From assembly GCA_000613065.1 (NCBI GenBank), contig CBZS010000374.1, positions 1 to 33,581 of the forward strand: a stretch of 33,581 nt of DNA. Reading direction: 5' to 3'. Source of the DNA: Richelia intracellularis. GTDB taxonomy: Bacteria > Cyanobacteriota > Cyanobacteriia > Cyanobacteriales > Nostocaceae. The notes beneath the pieces were generated by a model. The model saw only the letters and a list, made by a program, of their open reading frames with translations, ran no database searches and was not told the DNA's origin. The stretch's first letter is position 1. Each line of letters starts with the position of its first letter. A program made the translations under genes and the position numbers. Below are positions 1 to 7,125 of the stretch, in pieces.

Positions 1-315
1 AGGGTTGTATACAGTGAATTTGGCAACCACGAATCCCCAGCAACAGAAAGAGCAATCCCTGATTTCCCACCAGAAAAACAAGATTTACGGGTACAAGCTA
101 CCCGGGCTGGACGCAAAGGCAAAACGGTAACTATAATTAGCGGATTTCAAACTAACGCGGAAAATTTACAGACTTTATTAAAAAAGTTGAAAACCCAATG
201 TGGTACTGGTGGAACAGTTAAAGATAATACAATTGAGATTCAGGGAGAACACAAACAGAAAATTTTAGATATTCTTAAGCAAAAGGGTTATAAGGCTAAA
301 ATTAGTGGTGGCTGA
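1..315 (+). CDS. SUI1/YciH-family translation initiation factor (5' end outside window)
   Basis: The open frame runs from the first base to a TGA at 313-315 and shows the last 104 residues. The core GRKGKTVTIISGF, then QCGTGGTVKDNTIEIQG and the tail ILDILKQKGYKAKISGG, are the hallmarks of the SUI1/eIF1-like fold. In bacteria this family (YciH) is thought to influence start-site fidelity at the small ribosomal subunit. The family is about 110 residues long, so only a few N-terminal residues are missing. No partner gene is visible beside it. The family call is firm. The cellular role in cyanobacteria is inferred from homologues. Confidence 0.9.
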   Translation, partial: RVVYSEFGNHESPATERAIPDFPPEKQDLRVQATRAGRKGKTVTIISGFQTNAENLQTLLKKLKTQCGTGGTVKDNTIEIQGEHKQKILDILKQKGYKAKISGG

Positions 316-504
316 AGTTTTGTCTCTTCTAGTCTGTATGAAGTACTAAAGAAATACAGTAATTTTACGAAGAATATCAGTGTTTATTGCGCTCGCTAAA
401 TCTTGTTGTTGGTTACATCTCTTAAATAATGTCGTTCAAAGAAAAAAATGTTATCTTTGAGGAGAAGAGAAAATGACATATTTGTAGATATATCTAAAAA
501 AGCG

Positions 505-666
505 ATGGACTTAGTTCGGATTATTTGCGCAATATTTTTACCACCTCTAGGAGTCTTTCTGCAAGTAGGTTTGGGTGCAGACTTTTGGATTAATTTACTA
601 TTAACTATTTTTGGCTTTTATATTTTGGGTATTGTCCATGCTGTTTGGGTGATTGCTAAAAAATAA
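505..666 (+). CDS. Pmp3/YqaE (UPF0057) small membrane protein
   Basis: From the ATG at 505 the product is 53 residues, the usual length of the Pmp3/YqaE family. It has two hydrophobic helices (about residues 3-22 and 27-48) joined by a short GADFW turn, with the family motif PPLGVFLQVG and a basic AKK end. Homologues are plasma-membrane proteolipids linked to salt and cold stress and membrane potential. An upstream in-frame ATG at 448 would add a charged 19-residue leader, which is atypical for the family. The strongest purine-rich stretch (about 458-472) precedes an out-of-frame ATG at 473 that stops after four codons, so the start is not decided by an RBS. Confidence 0.85.
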   Translation: MDLVRIICAIFLPPLGVFLQVGLGADFWINLLLTIFGFYILGIVHAVWVIAKK

Positions 667-703
667 TTATGATGGGTGCTTCTTTGTGGGAATAAGCTGT
701 TAC

Positions 704-730
704 GAATTCATCCCGCACTTATGCAACGCC
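704..730. repeat. MITE tip (single terminal arm)
   Basis: One arm of the roughly 91-bp repeat family that recurs in this window. It reads GATGAATTC-type sequence, then the CCCGCACTTAT arm and a terminal GCAACGCC. The other arm is absent, so this is a truncated copy. It overlaps the 3' end of the minus-strand gene at 708-1253 and supplies that gene's last codons and stop. Confidence 0.75.
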
Positions 731-1253
731 TAAAATTCAATTCAGTTGGGAGTATAACTTGCTGGAGATTCTCTCTTAGTTTTACAGCAACTAAGGGATC
801 GGCACGGCGTTTGCATTCATAAAACCACCATGCTGATCCATCACTACGCGCCACAATTGGATCAAATATATCCCGTTCACTGACTAAATGTACGGCTACA
901 GTCTGAGAACTTCCACAACGCTGCTGCATATCCTGTTCATTTACCGGGTATGCTACCCAATTCTGTCTTTGCAACTTGTGAGGGAGTTGTAGACGTAAGG
1001 GTTGGAGATATTGTAAATAGGATGCAATTTGGGGTAAACCAGACTCTTCAGTCATCTCTGCTGTTTTTGTATCTACAGCCAGAAAGGTTCCCGAACCCTC
1101 TAAATTAGGAGGTTTGAGGGTGAATGTATACACCATACCCTGCAAACCAGTTATTAGCTTACCACCCTGTACACAGGGGGCAATGAATTGACTTGAATGT
1201 AACTCTTCCTCTTGAGCTGCTAACTGTTGAATTAGTTTATGGATATCTGCCAT
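708..1253 (-). CDS. Uncharacterised protein, 181 aa, C-terminus formed by a MITE tip
   Basis: A single open frame of 181 residues without a signal peptide or membrane segment. I do not recognise the family. The body looks like a soluble alpha/beta protein with an acidic, Gln-rich N-terminus (IQQLAAQEEELHSSQ), a VYTFTLKPPNLEGSGTF strand-rich stretch and a SAWWFYECKR segment. The last residues (RRCISAG) and the TGA are encoded by the MITE arm at 704-730, so the native C-terminus may have been replaced or slightly shortened. It stands alone on the minus strand between two plus-strand genes, so it is probably monocistronic. The open frame and normal codon use argue for a real gene. Confidence 0.65.
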   Translation of the reverse strand: MADIHKLIQQLAAQEEELHSSQFIAPCVQGGKLITGLQGMVYTFTLKPPNLEGSGTFLAVDTKTAEMTEESGLPQIASYLQYLQPLRLQLPHKLQRQNWVAYPVNEQDMQQRCGSSQTVAVHLVSERDIFDPIVARSDGSAWWFYECKRRADPLVAVKLRENLQQVILPTELNFRRCISAG

Positions 1254-1836
1254 ATTTATCAGGGAATTGGGAATAGTTTTATACCGTTTTTAGATAAATA
1301 TGTACATTCTTAACCTGTGTTCGCATAGCGTGTGCGTCAGTCCTGAGGCTGATTATTTTACTGTATACTCTGTGCTAATTATATATATAACCTCATAGAG
1401 AATTTCCCATTACCTCTTTTGGTTGTGTTTACCATATATCGGGAGATATTGTTTACAACATAATTGACTTTTCCAACATCCCCTTAGTCTTCAGACATTA
1501 ATATTTTTATCGAATTTTGATCGATTCACAGTCATTATCTTGACAAATGGGAGAATAGTCTTGACAGTGAGCAATTAATTTGTGTTTTTTGATGAAATAT
1601 TGAATCTAGTAAGGTTTTATCCTGATTCAGGTTTTTCTGTTTGCTTGAATATAAGCTACGCCGTCTTAACAATCGTGATTGGAGCGCTTTATAGCTAAAA
1701 ATTTTGAGGGAATTATATATAGCGAATAACTTTCTAATAGTAGCTCTGTGAGATATGTAAAGGTGATGGGTAGAGTTACAAATAAAACTAATATTATTGG
1801 GGGATAATTATATAGGAAACCGTAATAATTTATTCT

Positions 1837-1927
1837 GGTGTTGCGGAATCAGGGGATGATTTCACTAAATTTTTAACGATTTCTCAATGGTTTCAAACGC
1901 TAATTCATCCCCTGATTCCGCAACGCC
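1837..1927. mobile_element. MITE copy, full length, both arms GGAATCAGGGG type
   Basis: A 91-bp element with matched terminal inverted repeats. The left arm begins GGTGTTGCGGAATCAGGGG and the right arm ends CCCCTGATTCCGCAACGCC. It lies in the opposite orientation to the other copies, with the core read as TTTCACTAAATTTTTAACG. Both arms carry the private GCGG/CCGC variant. It has no coding capacity, so movement would need a transposase in trans. Confidence 0.85.
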
Positions 1928-1944
1928 TGTATTCTATAGCTTAC

Positions 1945-2012
1945 TGCATAAAATGCAACAAGATTCTGTAAGTTAGGCCTCTCTTATAATTGGGGTTGTT
2001 GCATTTTATGCA
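1945..2012. repeat. Inverted repeat with 17-bp perfect arms
   Basis: The arms TGCATAAAATGCAACAA (1945-1961) and its exact reverse complement (1996-2012) enclose a 34-base spacer. It lies 17 bases beyond the MITE at 1837-1927. It is not followed by a T-tract, so a terminator role is unlikely. It may be a second small foldback repeat. Confidence 0.75.
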
Positions 2013-2100
2013 CTTTTCTTAATGGGAACAATGTTTCTTGTAATTTAAATAACGTTGAATTGATTCAATTATTGTCTAACAATCAGAATCAAAGACCTAC

Positions 2101-2120
2101 CCCTAATCCTAAAATTAGGG
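2101..2120. other. Short hairpin upstream of the nuclease gene
   Basis: CCCTAAT and ATTAGGG pair across a six-base loop. The hairpin is followed by ATTAAATTTT, about 117 bases before the nuclease start. It could act as a weak terminator or a leader element. The stem is only 7 bp. Confidence 0.4.
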
Positions 2121-2237
2121 ATTAAATTTTATCATGGGAGTGACAGAAAGAGATAAATAGAATGTTAAACTTTTTTATACTCTTCCTCACAAGTTTTCCA
2201 CAAGCCATATTTTGACTTTGTTAACATAGTCTTATTA

Positions 2238-2813
2238 GTGACTGGGTTATTGGCAGTGAAATCGAATAGAAAGATTACAATTTTTGTATCTACAACTTTC
2301 TTAATTTTATGTTTGATGGGGTGTGACAAAATATTTCCAGCTTCTGGTTATAAAGTTCAAAAAGTAAGCGATGGAGACACAATCTTAGTCACAGATACAA
2401 ACAATCAAAGAATCTCCGTTCGTTTTGCCTGTATTGATGCACCAGAAGTACCCCATTCTCAACGTGAAAGGAATAGTAAAAGAGCCGTCTATCGCAATCA
2501 ATTTAAATGGGGGGCAAAGGCACAAAAACGTGTACAACAACTAGTCGAAAAAGGAGGCGATCGCGTATTATTGAATATTACAGATACTGATCGCTATGGG
2601 CGTAAAGTCGCCGAAGTCAGATTAAAAGATCGTACTTTCATTCAAGAAGTGTTGGTAAGGGAAGGATTAGCACAGGTTTACCGAAGTTACTTAAACAAAT
2701 GTCCTAGTCGAGATATTATTCAACTGGTGGAAGCAGAAGCCAAGAAAAAGCGTCGTGGTGTTTGGCAAGACAAAAAATATGTTCAATCCTGGGAATTCCG
2801 ACGACTGAAATAG
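2238..2813 (+). CDS. Thermonuclease-family (SNase) lipoprotein
   Basis: A 191-residue product with an N-terminal hydrophobic signal ending in a lipobox-like LMGC (about residues 26-29). This predicts export and lipid anchoring, probably facing the periplasm. The SNase fold follows, with VSDGDTI, VRFACIDAPE and DTDRYGRKVAEV. These carry the Asp and Arg residues used for Ca2+ binding and phosphodiester cleavage in staphylococcal nuclease. The likely role is DNA or RNA degradation for nutrient scavenging. The start is a GTG at 2238; another GTG at 2256 is equally possible and there is no clear RBS. It converges on gshB with a 27-base gap. Confidence 0.85.
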   Translation: MTGLLAVKSNRKITIFVSTTFLILCLMGCDKIFPASGYKVQKVSDGDTILVTDTNNQRISVRFACIDAPEVPHSQRERNSKRAVYRNQFKWGAKAQKRVQQLVEKGGDRVLLNITDTDRYGRKVAEVRLKDRTFIQEVLVREGLAQVYRSYLNKCPSRDIIQLVEAEAKKKRRGVWQDKKYVQSWEFRRLK

Positions 2814-2840
2814 TGATAAAACTAGGTAAAGTTATGATAA

Positions 2841-3815
2841 TTATCTTTTCTCTATTTCCGACTCAATCCATTGAATCACCTGATTCCCAATACGAGTATT
2901 ATCCAATTTATCAATTTCCCTGATTCCCGTAGGGCTAGTAACATTAACCTCTGTCAAATATCCACCAATGACATCAATACCCACAAATATTAAACCATCT
3001 TGTTTGAGTCTGGGAGCTAATTGAGCACAGATTTCTAATTCCCTGGGGGTAATTTCCGTTTTTGCGACAGTTCCACCAGTAGCCATATTATTACGAAACT
3101 CACCAGGACCAGAAAGACGATTAACCGCACCAATGGGTTCACCATCAAGCAAGATAATCCGCTTATCCCCTTGCTTTGCTTCGGGAATAAAAGTCTGAAT
3201 CATCACTGGTACTTTTCCTTGGCTGGTGCTGAGTTCCACTATAGAATTGAAATTGCGATCGCCAGCCGATAAAATTAAAATACCTCCTCCTGCTTTATCT
3301 CCTAGTGGTTTGAGAATTGCCGAACCTTTGACATCAACAAATCTTTTAATCGTTTCCTTGTCGGAAAGCACAATAGTTTCCGGGATTACCGAGGGAAACT
3401 GCAAAGCGTACATTTTCTCATTGGCAGCACGAATACCCCTGGGACTGTTAATTACTAAAGTGTGGCTTTGGTCAATGTAATCCAGAATATAAGTAGCATA
3501 GAGATAGGGTACTGTAACTGGAGGATCTGTCCTCATAAATACGGCATCCATAGTTTCCAATGCACAGAAAGTATGAGAATCACTTAATTTATACCAAGGA
3601 TTCGCAGCTACCCAACCCTGAGTTCGCAACTCTATAGGGACGAGTTCAACCCGCTCCAAAAATCCCCAAGCTTGACTTTCCACTACACTTAACTGATTTG
3701 CCTGAGTTATCCAAACTTCATGCCCTAAAATATGCGCTGCTTCCATTAATGCAACACTGGTATCATGACATGGATCGAGATTTTGGATGGGATCGATGAT
3801 AAAAGCCAGTTTCAC
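2841..3815 (-). CDS. gshB: Glutathione synthetase
   Basis: 324 residues, the usual length. It joins gamma-glutamylcysteine and glycine with ATP, the last step of glutathione synthesis in the cytoplasm. The N-terminal prokaryotic GSH-synthetase domain begins MKLAFIIDP and contains FMRTDPP. The ATP-grasp part carries NSPRGIRAANEKMYAL, ILKPLGDKAGGGI, DKRIILLDGEPIGAVNR and the C-terminal FVGIDVIGGYLTEVNVTSPT. All are diagnostic. In many cyanobacteria a glutaredoxin gene precedes gshB, but none is seen here. The upstream 170 bases are non-coding and contain a tandem duplication of CAGGGAAGAGAT around 3859-3886. Confidence 0.95.
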   Translation of the reverse strand: MKLAFIIDPIQNLDPCHDTSVALMEAAHILGHEVWITQANQLSVVESQAWGFLERVELVPIELRTQGWVAANPWYKLSDSHTFCALETMDAVFMRTDPPVTVPYLYATYILDYIDQSHTLVINSPRGIRAANEKMYALQFPSVIPETIVLSDKETIKRFVDVKGSAILKPLGDKAGGGILILSAGDRNFNSIVELSTSQGKVPVMIQTFIPEAKQGDKRIILLDGEPIGAVNRLSGPGEFRNNMATGGTVAKTEITPRELEICAQLAPRLKQDGLIFVGIDVIGGYLTEVNVTSPTGIREIDKLDNTRIGNQVIQWIESEIEKR

Positions 3816-3988
3816 TCTGCTGCCTCAATTCCTGGAATTTCCATTATTCACTTTATAGCAGGGAAGAGATAACAGGGAAGAGATTATAAGTGTGCTGGGT
3901 TCGAATTATCTCAGCTAGTAAGAGCCATTTAGCTAGTCCAAGGGACACTTTTTATCAAGCAAACTAGTCGCATTGCATAAATAAATCC

Positions 3989-4340
3989 ATGGCTTATACA
4001 TGTACTCAATGTGCTGATGGTAGTTACTATAGTGGTGGCACAAAAGATTTAGAACGTCGTTTGTAAGAATATGAACAAGGTAAGTTTGCAAACCATACAG
4101 CAGAAATATTGCCTGTAAGGTTCATTTTCTGTGAATATTATCAACGAGTAATAGATGCTTTTGAGGGTTAAGAAATAGGTGCAGGGTTGGAGTCGACAAA
4201 AAGCAAGTCTTAATTGTAGGGGAGAAACATTTGTTCCATAAGTTAACTGAATGCCAAAATGAAATCCATTACAGTCACTTAGCGAATTTGTACATCTCGA
4301 CAAACCCCTCTGGAAACAAAGTCGAGGAGAAGGAATAGGA
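3989..4340 (+). pseudogene. GIY-YIG nuclease-domain protein, decayed
   Basis: From the ATG at 3989 one frame reads MAYTCTQCADGSYYSGGTKDLERRL, then a stop at the next codon, then EYEQGKFANHTAEILPVRFIFCEYYQ and RVIDAFEG. A shifted frame continues with LIVGEKHLFHKLTECQNEIHYSHL. This matches the small stand-alone GIY-YIG (UPF0213-like) proteins of about 90-110 residues: a YY-GGTKDLERRL core, then NHTA, then an EQ-IQGWSR-KK-ALI-type tail. At least two stops and one frameshift separate the blocks, so no full protein can be made. The 3' end abuts the JAMM gene. Confidence 0.75.
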
Positions 4341-4352
4341 TTCCCATACACT

Positions 4353-4811
4353 ATGATAAATCTCCAGGAAGAACACTTGCAAATAATTTATACCCAAGCG
4401 GAAAAAACCTATCCAGAAGAGTGTTGCGGAATTTTATTAGGTTACTTCAGTAGTGGGAAGAAAACAGTTGTGGAAATTATTCCCACAGAAAATGCTTGGA
4501 AATCAGACATAGCAGCAGATTTTTCCCACGATAACCTAGAATATAGCAAACGCAAAAGATATGCGATCGCCCCTCAAATACTGTTACAAGTTCAAAAAGA
4601 CGCCAGGGAAAAAAACCTAGATATCATTGGTTTTTTCCACTCCCATCCTGATTATCTTGCTATTCCTTCCGAATTTGACAGCTTGTGTGCTTGGCAAGAA
4701 TATTCGTATATTATAGTTGCTGTGCAAAATGGCAAATACAATAATATCAATAGCTGGTGTTTAGATGAAACTCACCAATTTCAGCCAGAAATAATTAAGA
4801 ATTTAACCTAA
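4353..4811 (+). CDS. JAMM/MPN+ metallopeptidase (M67 family)
   Basis: 152 residues forming a single MPN+ domain. The zinc motif is complete: Glu22/23 in PEECCGILLG, then His96-x-His98, seven residues, Ser106, two residues and Asp109 (FHSHPDYLAIPSEFD). Prokaryotic enzymes of this type remove cysteine or other groups from the C-terminus of ubiquitin-like sulfur carriers; Mec of Mycobacterium on CysO is the model. The E1-like MoeZ gene lies 150 bases downstream on the same strand, which supports that role here. No small sulfur-carrier protein (MoaD/ThiS/CysO) gene is visible in the window. The substrate is inferred; the family is certain. Confidence 0.9.
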   Translation: MINLQEEHLQIIYTQAEKTYPEECCGILLGYFSSGKKTVVEIIPTENAWKSDIAADFSHDNLEYSKRKRYAIAPQILLQVQKDAREKNLDIIGFFHSHPDYLAIPSEFDSLCAWQEYSYIIVAVQNGKYNNINSWCLDETHQFQPEIIKNLT

Positions 4812-4961
4812 AGAATGTGAACAAATGGTGTAACATCCAACGTAGAATATAGGCAAGAGGAGATTTACTATCCTAATTTACTGAAAACTATAAAAGAATA
4901 TAGGTAAAAAGGTATCATTTTTAGTTACCATAAAAACTCTGCGCTTCCTCATCGAAATGCT

Positions 4962-6134
4962 ATGCTAAATCCCAATCTGGATAAAATCCAGTTGACACAA
5001 GATGATTACGAACGCTACTCCCGCCATCTGATAGTACCCGAAATCGGACTAGAAGGGCAGAAGCGTCTCAAAGCAGCCAGTGTGCTGTGTATTGGTACAG
5101 GTGGACTTGGCTCTCCATTACTGTTATATCTGGCGGCTGCGGGTATTGGACGCATCGGGATTGTAGATTTCGATGTCGTTGATACTTCTAACCTGCAACG
5201 TCAAGTGATTCATGGTACATCCTGGGTAGGTAAACCTAAAATTGAATCAGCTAAGAACCGCATCTACGAAATCAACCCCTATTGTCAGGTTGATTTATAC
5301 GAAACCCGTCTCAGCTCAGAAAATGCTTTAGATATCATCAGACCTTATGATGTAGTGGCTGATGGTACAGATAATTTCCCCACCCGTTACTTAGTTAACG
5401 ATGCTTGCGTCCTAGAAAATAAGCCGAATGTCTACGGCTCTATTTTCCGGTTTGAGGGACAAGCCACGGTATTTAACTACGAAGGGGGACCAAATTACCG
5501 TGATTTATATCCCGAACCACCACCACCAGGGATGGTTCCTTCCTGTGCGGAGGGAGGAGTTTTAGGAATTTTGCCAGGAATTATTGGCATAATTCAAGCC
5601 ACAGAAACTGTCAAAATTATTGTTGGCAAAGGTAATACCCTCAGTGGTAGATTACTGCTGTACGATGCCTTAGCAATGCAATTCCGGGAGTTGAAATTAC
5701 GTCCCAACCCTGTTCGTCCAGTCATAAGAAAACTGATTGATTACGAACAATTCTGTGGTATTCCCCAAGCAAAGGCACAAGAAGCAGAAGAACAGGCTAC
5801 TATTCAAGAAATAAGTGTTACTGAATTAAAACAGTTATTGGATAAGGGTACCGATGACTTTACACTCATTGATGTCCGCAATCCCCATGAATATGAAATT
5901 GCCCGTATTCCTGGTGCTGTTCTAATACCTCTATCAGAAATTGAGAATGGTACTGGTGTGGACAAAATCAAAGAATTGTTCAACGGAGATAAGTTATATG
6001 CCCATTGTAAAATGGGTGGTCGTTCTGCCAAAGCTTTAGCCATCCTTAAGCAATATGGTATAGAAGGTATCAATATTAAAGGTGGTATTACAGCTTGGAG
6101 TAAGGAAGTCGATTCTTCTGTTCCTAGTTATTAA
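4962..6134 (+). CDS. moeZ: MoeZ/MoeB-type adenylyltransferase-sulfurtransferase with rhodanese domain
   Basis: 390 residues. Residues 1-260 are a ThiF/E1-like domain: SRHLIVPEIGLEGQ, nucleotide loop GTGGLGSP (45-52), DFDVVDTSNLQRQ and DGTDNFPTRYL. A likely catalytic cysteine, Cys195, sits in PSCAEGGVLG. Residues about 285-385 are a rhodanese domain with LIDVRNPHEYEIARIPGA and active Cys349 in HCKMGGRS. The protein adenylates and then thiolates the C-terminal Gly-Gly of sulfur-carrier proteins such as MoaD and ThiS, for molybdopterin, thiamine and possibly cysteine synthesis. The CxxC zinc pairs of E. coli MoeB are absent, as is usual for MoeZ forms. It follows the JAMM peptidase gene and ends in a strong terminator. 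Confidence 0.93.
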   Translation: MLNPNLDKIQLTQDDYERYSRHLIVPEIGLEGQKRLKAASVLCIGTGGLGSPLLLYLAAAGIGRIGIVDFDVVDTSNLQRQVIHGTSWVGKPKIESAKNRIYEINPYCQVDLYETRLSSENALDIIRPYDVVADGTDNFPTRYLVNDACVLENKPNVYGSIFRFEGQATVFNYEGGPNYRDLYPEPPPPGMVPSCAEGGVLGILPGIIGIIQATETVKIIVGKGNTLSGRLLLYDALAMQFRELKLRPNPVRPVIRKLIDYEQFCGIPQAKAQEAEEQATIQEISVTELKQLLDKGTDDFTLIDVRNPHEYEIARIPGAVLIPLSEIENGTGVDKIKELFNGDKLYAHCKMGGRSAKALAILKQYGIEGINIKGGITAWSKEVDSSVPSY

Positions 6135-6160
6135 TGAAGTGTAATTTTAGACTCCATAGT

Positions 6161-6194
6161 AACCCCTGGTTATTCTAACTTAACTAGGGGTTTT
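6161..6194 (+). terminator. Rho-independent terminator after moeZ
   Basis: AACCCCTGGTTA (6161-6172) pairs with TAACTAGGGGTT (6181-6192) with one mismatch around an eight-base loop, and is followed by TTTT. It lies 26 bases after the moeZ stop. Confidence 0.8.
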
Positions 6195-6270
6195 GGCGTT
6201 GCTGAATCAGGGGATGAATTAGCTTTTGAAACCATTGATAAATCGTTGAGAATTTAGTGAAATCATCCCC
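6195..6270. mobile_element. MITE copy lacking its right tip
   Basis: Begins GGCGTTGCTGAATCAGGGG, keeps the conserved core TTTGAAACCATTGATAAATC and ends at CATCCCC. The final ATTCAGCAACGCC arm is missing. It directly follows the moeZ terminator T-tract. Confidence 0.8.
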
Positions 6271-7125
6271 AATAAATAATCAGCTTTTACTTTACGTTGG
6301 TTGGGTGTTTCAAGGTTTCATGTCAATTCATTTATTAACGTTCGCTTCTTTGAAACAGATTTCCAACCTCAGTGAGCAGCGGTGCTGCATTCTACAGTTT
6401 TTTCGTGCTCCCTGTCGTAAATATTATTTTCTTTGTTAACGAACCTACAGAATGTGGGGTATAAAGCTACCAGCAGTACAAAAAGCATGAATTGATATAA
6501 ATATCTCCTTGTTAATATGGATGATGTTGCCAAAATGCCATTTTTGTAGCTTCATCTCTGGTTTCAATTAAATCAGGACCTATATTTATCTTCCGTAATT
6601 TTGCTACTAAATTATATGTTTTTCTAGCTTCTAACTCCCCTCTTTGTTAGGAATATTTTATTGATACATATATGGTATTTGTAAATAACTAATAAGTTTT
6701 ATTTGGTTTATCTCATATCTCATGGTAATTGTGAAATATAAGCTATTTGGCGATTGTAGCTGCAATTAAGTTATTTATCCCGATCTCCTGTAACCAAAAT
6801 AATCATCTCTGAGCATTTTTTATATACCATTTCTCTAAATATCTCATGTTAGGTCTATTGACTGCCTAAAATATTATTTTCATGACAATTAAAGATTAGG
6901 AGGCTTTCGCCGTAATTAAATGTTGAAAATGACAAATAAGTAACTAAATTAATGTATTATTAGTCATGGCATTATTTCAAGATAAAAATGATGCCAAAAA
7001 ATTGTTTAATTGACTACATTTAACAACAAGTAAATATATTCTTTACTACAACTTTAAAGAAAAATTACCGGCACAATAAAGACAGAAATAAATGCAGATG
7101 ATTTGTGCTCGGAGATAAATAACTC
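6271..7125. other. AT-rich intergenic region with a small coding-like remnant
   Basis: No intact gene is seen. On the minus strand (about 6512-6646) one frame without a start codon reads RGELEARKTYNLVAKLRKI and ends MAFWQHHPY before a TAA. It looks like the tail of a lost gene of unknown family. The short open frame around 6257-6439 begins inside the MITE and does not look coding. The last 100 bases must hold the flavodiiron promoter. I could not assign -10/-35 boxes or an NtcA site with the correct spacing. Confidence 0.4.

Larger units (their letters stand above)
1254..2237. other. Long intergenic region with a MITE and two inverted repeats
   Basis: No convincing gene is visible on either strand over nearly 1 kb. 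It contains the MITE at 1837-1927, a long-armed inverted repeat at 1945-2012 and a small hairpin at 2101-2120. The rest is AT-rich. Confidence 0.6.

Noticed and set aside
6257-6439. Short plus-strand open frame of 60 codons
   Set aside because: It begins inside the MITE, has no ribosome binding site and shows no family resemblance.
7040-7065. Possible NtcA site upstream of the flavodiiron pair (GTA...TAC)
   Set aside because: The spacing between GTA and TAC is 11 bases rather than the 8 required, and no correctly spaced -10 box was seen.
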